A stretch of DNA of 64,000 nt from JANXQG01 sp963775975 (GTDB taxonomy: Bacteria > Planctomycetota > Planctomycetia > Pirellulales > Thermoguttaceae), in the NCBI GenBank assembly GCA_963775975.1, contig CAVZKX010000004.1:142833-206832 (forward strand), in the 5' to 3' direction. Positions 20,694-29,646 of this stretch are shown here, piece after piece (position 1 is the stretch's first letter; every line of letters starts with the position of its first letter). A program made the translations under genes and the position numbers. The notes under the pieces are model-generated. The model worked only from the letters and a program-made list of their open reading frames with translations, did no database searches and had not been told where the DNA came from.

Positions 20694-21478
20694 ATGGCAA
20701 CGGCAGTCGCCCCAGAAGACGTTGAACAACTGTGGACCGAATTCAAGCAGGACCAGAATAACCAGGATCTGCGCAACCGCCTGGTGGAAATCTATCTGCC
20801 GCTGGTGAAATACAACGGCGAGCGGATCTGGTCGCGGCTGCCCGAAGGCGTCGAGCTCGACGACCTGATTTCGGCCGGCGTGTTCGGCCTGATGGACGCC
20901 ATCGACGCCTTCGACCTGTCGCGCGGCGTGAAGTTCGAGACCTACTGCGTGCCGCGCATCCGCGGCGCGATGCTCGACGAGCTGCGCACGATGGACTGGG
21001 TGCCGCGGCTGGTCCGCTCCAAGGCCAGCAAGCTCAACGAAGGCCATCAAGACCCTCGAAGCCCAGCTCGGCCGCCAGCCCACCGAGATCGAACTGGCCG
21101 AGCAGATGCAAATCTCGGTGGCCGAGCTGGAAAAGATGATGCATCGACGCCAACGCCGTCAACCTCATCAGCCTGAACAAGAAGTGGTACGAGACCGACA
21201 GCTACAAGGACGTCCGCGAGATCGACATCCTCGAAGACAAGAAGGGCGAAGACCCCACGCGGCGCATCCAGAAGAACGACCTGATGCGGCTGGTGACCAA
21301 GGGCCTGAACCGCAACGAGCGGCTGATCATCATCCTCTACTACTACGAAGAGTTGACGATGAAGGAGATCGGCGCCACGCTCGATCTCTCCGAAAGCCGC
21401 GTCAGCCAGATGCACAGCTCGATCGTCGACCGCTTGAAGAACCAGCTTGGCCGCCGCAGGCCGGAATTTGGGTCGTGA
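20694..21478 (+). CDS. fliA: Flagellar sigma factor FliA / sigma-28 (two frameshifts)
   Basis: It starts MATAVAPEDVEQLWTEFKQD with GGAGG seven bases upstream. Region 2 is complete (LVEIYLPLVKYNGERIWSRL, DDLISAGVFGLMDAIDAFD, KFETYCVPRIRGAMLDELR). An extra G near 21042 breaks the frame after SKLNE; the next frame gives AQLGRQPTEIELAEQM. An extra C near 21145 breaks it again, and the third frame gives NAVNLISLNKKWYETDSYKD. Region 4 follows (NERLIIILYYYEELTMKEIG, LSESRVSQMHSSIVDRLK). About 260 residues, as expected for the FliA/WhiG family. It would direct RNA polymerase to late flagellar promoters. Confidence 0.9.
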
Positions 21479-21554
21479 CGTGACTCGTTGCTCCGGAGAC
21501 CTGGCTTTTACCGACATTGCCGCCAAGAATCAGATCTCGCATAAAACTCGTGGG

Positions 21555-21660
21555 GCAAATTGCCAAGCGGCCGTAGCCGGCAGATTGGCAATCTGCCTCA
21601 CGTTCATTTCGGTAAGCTGGTTCGATCCAGCATAATGCACCGCTTAAAGGCGGGACTCCA
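21555..21660. repeat. Interspersed palindromes upstream of hemA
   Basis: Contains GGCAGATTGGCAATCTGCC at about 21580-21598, a short palindrome GCTGGTTCGATCCAGC near 21615, and the unit TAAAGGCGGGACTCCAGCG near 21646. The first resembles the repeat at 45668-45735. The last recurs at 25196 and 47690. Confidence 0.6.
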
Positions 21661-21694
21661 GCGCCTGCCGATTCCGGAATCGTCGCTGTCAGGG

Positions 21695-21700
21695 TATAAT
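21695..21700 (+). promoter_or_regulatory. Candidate -10 box for hemA
   Basis: TATAAT lies 59 bases before the hemA ATG. The hexamer 17 bases upstream (TTCCGG) is a poor -35, so this is only suggestive. Confidence 0.25.
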
Positions 21701-21758
21701 ATCGGGAGTCGAAGGATCTTGATTTTAACCGCCCTTTCTTCGCTCGAGGATCAAAGCC

Positions 21759-23030
21759 ATGAACTTGCAGGTCGTCGGCTGCAGCCATCATGCGACCGCA
21801 ATCGCGGTTCGCGAACGGCTGGCCTTCAGACCGGAGCAGGCGGGCGAGGCCCTGAGCGAGTGGCGAAGCTCTTTCCGCGACGTCGAAGGAGTATTGCTTT
21901 CCACCTGCAATCGCGTTGAGATATATGCCGCGAGCCAGTCGGGCATGGTGCCGGACGTCGATCAGATCGGAGTGTTCCTCGCGCGATTTCATCGGCTCGA
22001 TCCGGGCCAGATCGTGCCTCATCTCTTCGTGAACACGGACGAATCGGCCGTGCGTCACCTCTTCCGCGTGGCGGCAAGCCTGGACAGCATGGTGCTGGGC
22101 GAACCGCAAATCCTCGCTCAGGTGAAACAGGCATATCAGGCGGCCACAGAGCGCGACGCCGCCGGGCCGATGCTGCACCACGCGTTTCAGGCGGCAATCC
22201 GCGTCGCCCGGCGGGTGGCCGCGGAGACGGCCATCCATCAGCGGCGCGTGAGCATCCCCAGCGTGGCCGTGGCCGATTTTGCCCGGCAGATCTTCGAACG
22301 CTTCGACGACAAGGAAACCTTGGTCATCGGGGCTGGCGAGATGGCCGAAGAGACGCTGCGCTACCTCCGCGACGAAGGCGCGCGAAAGATCACCGTGATC
22401 AACCGCAACTTCGAGCGGGCCCGCACGATCGCGGCTGAATGGAACGGGCAGGCGCGGCCCTGGGACGATTTGCAATCTGCGCTTGCCGCCGCCGACTTGG
22501 TAATCAGTACGACGGGCGCGGGGCGGGCGATCGTCACGGCCGACGAGTTCAAGCCGATCCACGCCGCGCGGCGGCAGCGTCCGCTATTTGTTCTCGATCT
22601 GGCTGTGCCGCGCGATTTCCAGCCCGCGGTGGGAGATTTTTCCGAGGTCTATCTCTACTCGGTCGACGATCTTCAAGCGACATGCCATGCCAACCGCCAT
22701 TTGCGCGACCGCGAGATGCCGGCCGCGCTGCGGATCATCGAGCAGGAGGCTCGCCGCTTCATGGGCGAGATGTATCACCGCGCTACCGCGCCCGTGATTC
22801 AGCAGCTCCGCAATGGCTGGGAGAAGCCCAAGCAAGATGAAGTCATGCGGCTGCTGAATCGCCTGCCTCAATTGGATGCGCGGGCCCAGGAAGAGATACG
22901 CCAGTCATTCGACCGGCTGGTGAACAAGCTTTTGCACACGCCGCTGGAATCGCTGCGCGACGAATCCGACAAGGGCGTTCCGCACGGCCTTCTGGACGCT
23001 CTGGCGCGACTTTTTCAACTGCGCGACTGA
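21759..23030 (+). CDS. hemA: Glutamyl-tRNA reductase
   Basis: A full-length 423-residue enzyme of the C5 pathway to tetrapyrroles, reducing glutamyl-tRNA to glutamate-1-semialdehyde with NADPH. The N-terminal catalytic domain carries the nucleophile Cys50 in LLSTCNRVEIYA. HLFRVAASLDSMVLGEPQI is the standard tRNA-binding and catalytic region. The NADPH domain has VIGAGEMAEETLRYL and VINRNFERA. The C-terminal helical dimerisation domain starts around residue 320 (IIEQEARRFMGEM). It is intact, with no frameshift. No other haem gene is adjacent in the window. Confidence 0.95.
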   Translation: MNLQVVGCSHHATAIAVRERLAFRPEQAGEALSEWRSSFRDVEGVLLSTCNRVEIYAASQSGMVPDVDQIGVFLARFHRLDPGQIVPHLFVNTDESAVRHLFRVAASLDSMVLGEPQILAQVKQAYQAATERDAAGPMLHHAFQAAIRVARRVAAETAIHQRRVSIPSVAVADFARQIFERFDDKETLVIGAGEMAEETLRYLRDEGARKITVINRNFERARTIAAEWNGQARPWDDLQSALAAADLVISTTGAGRAIVTADEFKPIHAARRQRPLFVLDLAVPRDFQPAVGDFSEVYLYSVDDLQATCHANRHLRDREMPAALRIIEQEARRFMGEMYHRATAPVIQQLRNGWEKPKQDEVMRLLNRLPQLDARAQEEIRQSFDRLVNKLLHTPLESLRDESDKGVPHGLLDALARLFQLRD

Positions 23031-23114
23031 ACTTTCTTCAGCCTAGCCCTCTGCCGAGCACGCTGGACCCGCGATCGGGTGTCCCGGCGCCGGAGAGGGG
23101 ATTGGCGACATTCT

Positions 23115-23450
23115 TTATTTGGCTGGTTCCTCTTTTTCATCGTCGTCCCAATCATCGTCATCGTCGTCGTCATCCTCCCAATCCTCATCCTCTTCGTCAT
23201 CGAGGTCGTCATCGTCATCCCACTCGTCTTCCTCTTCGTCCCAGTCTTCGTCTTCATCCTCGTCGTCAACTTCTTCCCACGGCTCATCGTCTTCATCGTC
23301 TGCTTCCTCTTCGTCCTCAGCCTCCTCCTCGTCATCCGCCGCCTTGGCGGCATAAATCGTCTTTGAACCCGGCATGGGGCGGTCGGCGCGTGTCACCGAG
23401 GCCGTGCCGAGGCGTTCCGGCTTGGTCTTTCTGTCAATCGTAACACTCAT
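23115..23450 (-). CDS. Highly acidic small protein, possibly a separate gene
   Basis: The ATG at 23450 is preceded by AGGAGGAGACTGAC, an excellent ribosome binding site, and begins MSVTIDRKTKPERLGTASV. The last 75 residues are almost only Asp, Glu and Trp (for example EEVDDEDEDEDWDEEEDEW). The protein would be about 111 residues and intrinsically disordered, possibly binding cations or basic proteins. It is in the same frame as scpB with no stop between them. The ribosome binding site argues for a separate start, perhaps translationally coupled. Function unknown. Confidence 0.5.
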   Translation of the reverse strand: MSVTIDRKTKPERLGTASVTRADRPMPGSKTIYAAKAADDEEEAEDEEEADDEDDEPWEEVDDEDEDEDWDEEEDEWDDDDDLDDEEDEDWEDDDDDDDDWDDDEKEEPAK

Positions 23451-24239
23451 GTCAGTCTCCTCCTGCTTCTCGCGAGAATGATGAAATGGTTGCAAATTCG
23501 GTGTGGGAGGATCGGCGACCGCGTCGGCCGACTCCTCGGTGACAAGCTTCGTAATCGGCAAAAACTCGGGGCGAGGTAAATTGTCCAGGTGCCGTAACCC
23601 GAAAACCTGCAAAAATTGCCTGGTCGTCCCATATAGTAAGGGACGACCCAATTCCTCGGACCGGCCGGCAATCCGCACCAGGTCGCGCTCAATTAGTTGC
23701 CGGAGGATTTCGCCGCATTGAACCCCGCGAATCGCTTCGATCTCGGCCCGAAGCACGGGCTGCCGATATGCCACGACCGCCAAGGTTTCCAGGGCGGGGG
23801 CCGAAAGCCGCACCTCCCGCGACGAGGAACTCAACCGCCGTAGCCATGGCGCATATCGCGCCCGCGTCAGCAATTGATACCCGCCGGCAAACTCCTCCAC
23901 TCGAAACGCGCTACCCTCCGCATCATACCGCCGATTCAATGCTCGGATCAGTGTACGGGCTTTTGTGCCGTCCGCCAAGCCGGTCAATTGGGCCAATTTT
24001 CGACTTCCTAGCGGTTCCCGGGCGAGAAACAATATCGCCTCAAGTCGCGCCGCCCGCGCCCGCCTACCCACCTCGTCGGCAGGGGGGATCGACTCCGCTG
24101 TTTGAATGCCCATCAGCGACGGCTTTGCCGTTGCCTCGATCCAGCACGCAGGCTGGCGAAAACGCAAAGCGACGCTATTCAAACGGCGACCTAAATTCAC
24201 GGGACTCCTAGACATACCATGTAAGGTATGCCTCGACAA
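23115..24239 (-). CDS. scpB: Segregation and condensation protein ScpB with a long acidic tail in the same frame
   Basis: The conserved ScpB part has two winged-helix domains: RLEAILFLAREPLGSRKLAQ, then LSAPALETLAVVAYRQPVLR and EIEAIRGVQCGEILRQLIERD, ending near YGTTRQFLQVFGLRHLDNLP. ScpB bridges SMC and ScpA in the condensin complex. The start is uncertain: the ATG at 24113 (MGIQTAESIPP) fits the family better than the upstream ATGs at 24239 or 24215. After the normal end the frame runs on without a stop into a 110-residue Asp/Glu-rich region. That region has its own strong ribosome binding site (see 23115-23450). In the next frame a TGA lies one base before that ATG. Either a real fusion or a lost stop codon by indel. 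Confidence 0.8.
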   Translation of the reverse strand: MSRHTLHGMSRSPVNLGRRLNSVALRFRQPACWIEATAKPSLMGIQTAESIPPADEVGRRARAARLEAILFLAREPLGSRKLAQLTGLADGTKARTLIRALNRRYDAEGSAFRVEEFAGGYQLLTRARYAPWLRRLSSSSREVRLSAPALETLAVVAYRQPVLRAEIEAIRGVQCGEILRQLIERDLVRIAGRSEELGRPLLYGTTRQFLQVFGLRHLDNLPRPEFLPITKLVTEESADAVADPPTPNLQPFHHSREKQEETDMSVTIDRKTKPERLGTASVTRADRPMPGSKTIYAAKAADDEEEAEDEEEADDEDDEPWEEVDDEDEDEDWDEEEDEWDDDDDLDDEEDEDWEDDDDDDDDWDDDEKEEPAK

Positions 24240-24331
24240 GCACCCAGGGCAAGGGAGATAGCGAAAAATTGGGCCGTGGCGACATTAAGAGAACGCCATG
24301 CTGGAATGCAAATTGTCACGACCGAAGCAGT

Positions 24332-25108
24332 CTAGCCGTGTTTTTTCCAGTCCTCGACTTCTGCGAGAACCTTGGCCATTGCTTTTAGGGGGTCGGCGTC
24401 GACATTCTCAAAGGACTGTTTCACTTGCGGGTTTCCGCCAATCGCCATCTGGCAGTAGAACCGGAATACGTCTTTTTGATCGCCCCAAGCTTCGAGCAGA
24501 TAATAAGTTGCGCCTAATCGCTTGAGCCGATCCTGGATGTATACGAACGTCGCGTCTGGATTGGACGATCTACTTCCTGCCGTTTGCGATCCACCTTGTG
24601 CGGACATAGGGAGCTGGCCGTCCGCCGTGCGCTGCGTGTCACCGTTCCGCATAGCAGGACTACCTTCGAGGCTGAATGGTGGTTGCGAAAGTCCCCGCCT
24701 TCCAGCGGCCGCAAAATCGCGATTTTCCGCGTGCTCATTTTGTGGAGAAGTTGTCGATTGCTGCGGCGTATTGGCGATCGGTGTCTCATAGCTTACGGAC
24801 ATGACCTGCGAATCGGGCACGCTCCCACTACGAAGTGGTTGCGCGGATATATTCGTCTGGGGGGGCGAAAATGGCGCATTCGTCGTCGGTGAACGTGCTG
24901 GGGCGAAGCGCGGCGCGTCACTCAGGCCGTTTTTCGCGTTTTCGCCGGGCCCGCGGAAGTCGGCCAGCGTCGGCCAACGGCCATTTTGTATCGCCTTCAC
25001 CACAGAGGGGAACGAAGTCCCGCAAACCGCCGCCAGGGGGATGAGGAGTAAGCAGGTCAGCATTACAAAGGCACGAAACGTAGCCACGGTCGACGACTGT
25101 TGCGCCAT
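24332..25108 (-). CDS. Secreted or membrane-anchored hypothetical protein
   Basis: The ATG at 25108 (MAQQSSTVATFRAFVML) is chosen because AGGAG lies about eight bases upstream; the earlier in-frame ATG would add an unconserved stretch. A hydrophobic N-terminal segment (AFVMLTCLLLIPLAAVCG) looks like a signal anchor or lipobox-like signal. It is followed by a Ser/Pro/Gln-rich disordered middle. The folded C-terminus of about 75 residues contains FVYIQDRLKRLGATYYLLE and FRFYCQMAIGG. I recall similar small domains in planctomycete secreted proteins of unknown role. It is on the same strand as scpB, 90 bases upstream of it. Confidence 0.65.
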   Translation of the reverse strand: MAQQSSTVATFRAFVMLTCLLLIPLAAVCGTSFPSVVKAIQNGRWPTLADFRGPGENAKNGLSDAPRFAPARSPTTNAPFSPPQTNISAQPLRSGSVPDSQVMSVSYETPIANTPQQSTTSPQNEHAENRDFAAAGRRGLSQPPFSLEGSPAMRNGDTQRTADGQLPMSAQGGSQTAGSRSSNPDATFVYIQDRLKRLGATYYLLEAWGDQKDVFRFYCQMAIGGNPQVKQSFENVDADPLKAMAKVLAEVEDWKKHG

Positions 25109-25195
25109 GCGGGACTCCTTTTCAAACTCATTTGGAAGGCGGATTGAGGCGGCATAATAATCAAGTTCGCAGTGATACGGCAACAGCAAAACACC

Positions 25196-25252
25196 GCGCT
25201 GGAGTCCCGCCTTTAGGCGGAGTAAACCGGCTGAAGCCGGAACTCCAGCGTG
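25196..25252. repeat. Interspersed palindromic repeat (GGAGTCCCGCCTTTAGGCG type)
   Basis: CGCTGGAGTCCCGCC at the left and GGAACTCCAGCG at the right form the outer arms. AGGCG and CCGGCTGAAGCCGG make inner hairpins. The same core occurs near 21646 and 47690. Confidence 0.65.
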
Positions 25253-25349
25253 AACACCCCCACTGGCGAATAATCGTGGCTGCTGTTAGACTTACCCGGA
25301 CTAACAATTACTGGAAAAGCCTCCATTTCGGCCCGTGCCGCCTCGATCC

Positions 25350-25673
25350 ATGTCATCGCCTGAAACGCTCTACGACGAAGCCATTGAACTTCAACAAGCC
25401 GGCAAGCTGGACGAGGCCGTGACGCGATTGGAGAATCTTGCTCAGTCGCAGCCGGAGTTTGCCTTGGCACACGCCGCCTTAAGCGCCTTCTACAGCAAGC
25501 AGGGCAAGCACGATAAAGCGGTGGAGCAGGCCCTTTTGGTTTGCGAACTTGACCCGAACGATCCATTCAGCTTCATGGCGAAGAGTCTTGTCTGCCAGCG
25601 TGCGGGTATGATTCGGGAAGCGGAAGATGCGATGGCCGAAGCCATGAATCGGCAATGGGCTGCGCGGCAATAG
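25350..25673 (+). CDS. Small TPR protein
   Basis: The start ATG at 25350 (MSSPETLYDEAIELQQAG) is preferred over a GTG at 25335. About 107 residues contain three TPR-like helix pairs: AGKLDEAVTRLENLAQSQP, FALAHAALSAFYSKQGKHDK and FMAKSLVCQRAGMIREAEDA. There is no signal or membrane segment, so it is probably a cytosolic adaptor. It converges with dgkA. Small proteins of this kind are common in planctomycetes; the partner is unknown. Confidence 0.65.
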   Translation: MSSPETLYDEAIELQQAGKLDEAVTRLENLAQSQPEFALAHAALSAFYSKQGKHDKAVEQALLVCELDPNDPFSFMAKSLVCQRAGMIREAEDAMAEAMNRQWAARQ

Positions 25674-25681
25674 GGGATTTG

Positions 25682-26050
25682 TTACCACCATTGCAATAAC
25701 TCGCCCACTCGGTGTCCGAACAAAACCGCTCCCACTGACACTGACCCAATCGCCGCAGTCAGCACCGCGCCACTGGCGATATCGAGGGCATTGCGAACGT
25801 GAGGTTCGGTTTCTTTGGTGATCGCCCGGGCCATCTCTTCCAGCGCCGTATTAAAGTACTCCGCGGCGAGAACGCCCGTGACACATAATAGGAGGATGCA
25901 CCACTCGCTGACGCTCATGCGCATCAACGCGGCCGCTACAATAACGGCCAAGGTCACAACCAAATGCGCGGCGAAGCTGCTCCCGCCGCGAATGCCTTCA
26001 CGCAGGCCGCGAAAGGCATCGGCGAATTTCTGCTTCCAAGGACGGCTCAT
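25682..26050 (-). CDS. dgkA: Diacylglycerol / undecaprenol kinase family protein
   Basis: A 122-residue integral membrane kinase. It begins with an amphipathic helix (KQKFADAFRGLREGIRG) and has three membrane helices. The family signature is visible as NTALEEMARAITKE followed by VRNALDIASGAVL. The Gram-positive-type members phosphorylate undecaprenol, which fits with uppP further along the window. The start codon overlaps the stop of the lptD-like gene (ATGA), so the two are co-translated. Substrate assignment between diacylglycerol and undecaprenol is not possible from sequence alone. Confidence 0.8.
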   Translation of the reverse strand: MSRPWKQKFADAFRGLREGIRGGSSFAAHLVVTLAVIVAAALMRMSVSEWCILLLCVTGVLAAEYFNTALEEMARAITKETEPHVRNALDIASGAVLTAAIGSVSVGAVLFGHRVGELLQWW

Positions 26051-29000
26051 TCTACCCCCAGTTCTCCCGCCGGCGGGATCCGCACGCCGGTCGTGCTGCC
26101 CAATTTGCCGCGCAGGAACCGCGGCTCCACTGAGATCCCGACGCCGGCCGTGCTCCGCGCCGGATCGTAGCTCAGATTCAGTGAGACCAGCGCCGACTCG
26201 CCAACGCGTATCAACTGAAAAGCCGGGGCCACGTTATCAAGGTTCTTCATGTCGATCGTCACGCCGGTCGTCGTGATCCACTTCGGACTCATCCAATAGC
26301 TGTACGACATGCTCAAGATTTGGCTGTCGATCGGGCCCTCCAGCACGCGGAAGCCGACATACAACGCCCCGCGCGGCGGCCGGGTGAGGAACATGCCCAT
26401 CGTCATGATCTTCTGTCCCTGGTCGAAGAAATCGAAAATACCATCGGAGAGCAGCGTCAGCCGGTCGCCGACGTGCCAGACGAAATTGTAGTCCCACAGC
26501 CCGATCGATTCGCCAAAATTGTCGCGGCTGGCGTCGGGGAAGAAGGTGAAGTCGGTATCCAGTTCGATCCAGTCGACGATGTGCGGGTTTTCGGCCGGGC
26601 CGCGCTTCGTTTGCCAGCGCTCGTGGACGCCCAGGCGAAGCTCGTCGAGGTTCGAGGCGATTTCCATGCTGGGCGCGGTGACCCAGCCTTCCATGTCGGT
26701 GCGGACCGCATAGAAACGCTCGTCGAACTGCGGCGGCGGGCTGCGCGTTCCCGGCGGCAGCACGGGAGGAATGCCGAACGTATTGACCACGTAGCGGCGG
26801 CGGAAGTCTTCGATCTGCTGATCGTCCAGCGGATCGTAGAGCGGGAACTCGGTCACGCTCTGGTTCGTATGTGCGTGCAAATACTCGGCCTGGAACTCGA
26901 CTTTATGAGCGAGTCCATGCACATTCCACAGCGCGCTTTCCGCCTCGCAATCGACGGCCCACATCGGCAGCGTGGCGCGAACGCCGGCCTGGTAGTAGGC
27001 CCGCGTCAGTTCTTGCCCGTTAATGTCCTGTCCCCAGTAGCCAAGCTCGCCCAGCGCGTAAGGCACGACCTTTACCGGTCCAAGTTCCAGCGGCAGATCG
27101 AGCTCGTTTCGAGTGACGAGCCGCGCGCCGGAGAAGTTTTGCGGTTCCCAGGCCAGGTGGCTTGTCGGCTCATCGCCTGCAGCCGCACTTGGCAGCGTGC
27201 CGACGCGGAACTGCGCCTCGCCGAGGCTCGTATGCTCGAACCAAGTGAGCTTGTCGGCCAAGAGCGACTGCCCCAGCAGGAAATGATCGAAGCGCGGCAG
27301 CCAGTTCGTCTCGGTGACGAAGTTATCGAGCCGATCCTGCGCGAAAAGGCTCATCGACATGTCGCCGGTGCGATAGGTCAGACCGAGATCGGTCGTGGGG
27401 TCCTTTTGCTCGTCCCACTGCTGCTTGAAGTATTCCAGCAGGAAGTTGCGGTCGCTGATCTTGCCGAATTCGCCCCATACCGTGAGGCCGTCGGCAATTT
27501 CTTGCCGATGCCGCCCGACAAGCTCATAACGATAGTTCACGTCCGGTTCGGGCAGCACGCTAGGCCGTCCGCCGCCCAGGTTGTCGGTGCCGCTGTCGTC
27601 AATTCCCCAGAAATTCCACTGCCCGGTCACCGGCCCTTGAATGCCGAAGAAATCCTTCCGGTCATAAGTAAAGGTCGTACCCTCGCTAACGCCGCGCTTG
27701 CTCAAATAGTTGAGGCTCACGGTCCAGTCCGTGCCTACCGGTTTCTGCTTGATGCCCAGCAGTTGATAGGCGGCGAAATCACTGTAGATTTGTGTGCCGA
27801 ACACATTGTCCTGCTTGAAGCGGACACTGCGAAGGAAGAACGTAGGTTCGTTGAGGTCCGTGGTGAAGGTGGGCCAATAGAATACCGGCACGTCCTCGAT
27901 GCAGACCGTGTCGTTTTGCGCGGAAACGGTTTGCTCGTGGTCGAACATTGGCTCGCCCGTGCGCGGATTGAGAAGCGGCGCGCCGGTGAGCGGGTCGATC
28001 TGCGGCGTCTGCAAGTCGTCGAAAGAGGCCTCGCCGGCTTTCACGCTGATCCGCGGCACGCCCAATCGGCTGGGCGTGACGAAAACGTCCTGGCCGCGGA
28101 AATGGTCGGGCCCTTCCTGCTGCAAGATGCCGGCGTGGAGGTGGAGCTTGCCGTCGTAGCCCGGCGCGGGCGTGATCATGTCGGCCGAGAGCACCGTGCC
28201 GACCTGGTGCCGCACGTCGTAATACATGCGGTCGGCGTAGATCGTCCGGTCGCCTTGCCGGAAGACGACATTGCCTTCCAAGTAGATTTCCAAAGGCTGG
28301 TTCTGGTCCTGCGGTATCGCACCGCTGAGATCCGGTTGGCTTTGGCCAGTGGTCCAGAGCACGAGCCGATCGGTCGAGACGTCCAGCGTCATCGGGCCGC
28401 TGGCCACGCCGGGGATTCTCGCGTTGGCGACGGTGAGGCCGTCGACGATCATCGTCACGCCCTGGTCGATGACCGCGGTCCACTCGTTGCCTTGCGGGTC
28501 CTTTCGCCACTGGAACTGCACCGGCACGTCGCCGCGCGGAAACACGCGGACCCGTCGCGTGCCCGGCGGCGCCGCCGCGTTGCCTGCCGGAGCCGGGCCG
28601 GCCCCGGGCGACGGCTGACCCGGCGGCGGAAGCTCGTTCGCCGGCGCGACGTATTGCACCGGCTCAGCGTGAGTCTGTCGCAGCGAGTCCGCGAACTCCG
28701 GGTTCCGCTTGTCCATGCCGCGCTGATAGATTTCCGGCAGCACATTCGGTTTGCCTGCCACGACGCCCGCACGGATCTGCACGTCGCCTAACGTGTAGAA
28801 GCGGGCGAACCATTTCTTGTCGCGAATCTGCACCGGATCGCGGTCCCGGATTAGCCGCACATTGACGTCGCCTTCGAGATAAGCGATGACTTTGGTTCGT
28901 CGCTTGGAGTTGGTCTCCGCGTGATCAATCCAGAACACGGCTTCCTGGCAATTCGCCACGTCGTCGCCCTGTGCGAAGCGAACATCGCCCCGCATTATCC

Positions 29001-29145
29001 AGACCTCGTAGTTGTCCATCTGCCATCGGTTGGCCGCCTGGGCCGTGATGGCGATTGGATCGACGTTGTTGCCCTCGGGCAGGGAGACGTCGGCAAAAAC
29101 GGTTGAAGGCAGGAGAAGCAACAGCGTACTTATGATGCTCCGCAT
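26047..29145 (-). CDS. lptD: LptD/OstA-like outer-membrane LPS assembly protein
   Basis: The start ATG at 29145 gives MRSIISTLLLLLPSTVFADV, a clear signal peptide; the upstream extension to 29361 is non-coding in character. The 1,032-residue protein has an N-terminal OstA/LptA-type beta-jellyroll of about 120 residues (WIMRGDVRFAQGDDVANCQ). A Pro/Gly linker and a second OstA-like section (IYLEGNVVFRQGDRTIYADR) follow. After that comes a long beta-barrel part with many aromatic-ended strands. By family it inserts lipopolysaccharide in the outer leaflet. It is larger than the roughly 780 residues usual in proteobacteria. No frameshift across 3.1 kb. Confidence 0.8.
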   Translation of the reverse strand: MRSIISTLLLLLPSTVFADVSLPEGNNVDPIAITAQAANRWQMDNYEVWIMRGDVRFAQGDDVANCQEAVFWIDHAETNSKRRTKVIAYLEGDVNVRLIRDRDPVQIRDKKWFARFYTLGDVQIRAGVVAGKPNVLPEIYQRGMDKRNPEFADSLRQTHAEPVQYVAPANELPPPGQPSPGAGPAPAGNAAAPPGTRRVRVFPRGDVPVQFQWRKDPQGNEWTAVIDQGVTMIVDGLTVANARIPGVASGPMTLDVSTDRLVLWTTGQSQPDLSGAIPQDQNQPLEIYLEGNVVFRQGDRTIYADRMYYDVRHQVGTVLSADMITPAPGYDGKLHLHAGILQQEGPDHFRGQDVFVTPSRLGVPRISVKAGEASFDDLQTPQIDPLTGAPLLNPRTGEPMFDHEQTVSAQNDTVCIEDVPVFYWPTFTTDLNEPTFFLRSVRFKQDNVFGTQIYSDFAAYQLLGIKQKPVGTDWTVSLNYLSKRGVSEGTTFTYDRKDFFGIQGPVTGQWNFWGIDDSGTDNLGGGRPSVLPEPDVNYRYELVGRHRQEIADGLTVWGEFGKISDRNFLLEYFKQQWDEQKDPTTDLGLTYRTGDMSMSLFAQDRLDNFVTETNWLPRFDHFLLGQSLLADKLTWFEHTSLGEAQFRVGTLPSAAAGDEPTSHLAWEPQNFSGARLVTRNELDLPLELGPVKVVPYALGELGYWGQDINGQELTRAYYQAGVRATLPMWAVDCEAESALWNVHGLAHKVEFQAEYLHAHTNQSVTEFPLYDPLDDQQIEDFRRRYVVNTFGIPPVLPPGTRSPPPQFDERFYAVRTDMEGWVTAPSMEIASNLDELRLGVHERWQTKRGPAENPHIVDWIELDTDFTFFPDASRDNFGESIGLWDYNFVWHVGDRLTLLSDGIFDFFDQGQKIMTMGMFLTRPPRGALYVGFRVLEGPIDSQILSMSYSYWMSPKWITTTGVTIDMKNLDNVAPAFQLIRVGESALVSLNLSYDPARSTAGVGISVEPRFLRGKLGSTTGVRIPPAGELGVE

Positions 29146-29646
29146 TATGTATGCAAGCGCACCATCGGCGCATGCGCAGTGCGCAAGCGCAGCGGGGCCG
29201 TGAGATGCCAATCTATCGACGAGTGGGTTTAGCAGACCGTTCGTCCTTGCCTGCTCTGGTGAAAAGGAGAACTGTGGATTGCAAACTGAAGAGTCGTAAA
29301 GCCGCAAGCGCACATCTAATGCGGCGGCCGGGATTATAAGAACGGCTCTATTTTGGAGCAAGACAATTTGGCGGGAATACCAAGCTTACGGAGGCGAGTG
29401 CAGTTTGCCCAAAGTGCCGATTATCGGGTTTCGGGCAACGAATGTAGCTGAAATGCAAATAATGCCCTCACCGCTGACGGTGATAGCTTCGTCGGTTGCC
29501 GCGTCGGCCGAAAGACCGGCTGGCTTCAGGAATTCCGACTTGCAAATCGAAATTCCTGACCTACGTTTTGCTTATAGACCATTCTTAGCGTTCTACGGGC
29601 GCTTTGCTTGGTCCAGCCGATCCTCCATTTTAGAAAGGGGTTCTCC
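29146..29646. other. Intergenic region between lptD and the DUF4114-like gene
   Basis: About 500 bases between two divergent genes. Open frames here lack family resemblance. It should contain both promoters, but no convincing -35/-10 pair was found. Confidence 0.5.

Noticed and set aside
21605..21635. tRNA T-arm-like stem GCTGGTTCGATCCAGC
   Set aside because: No matching acceptor, D or anticodon arms at proper distance; it lies in a cluster of interspersed palindromes.
26320..28791. 823-codon open frame on the plus strand
   Set aside because: It is exactly antisense to the lptD-like gene, which has a signal peptide and OstA domains. The plus frame is Arg/His/Val-rich shadow text.
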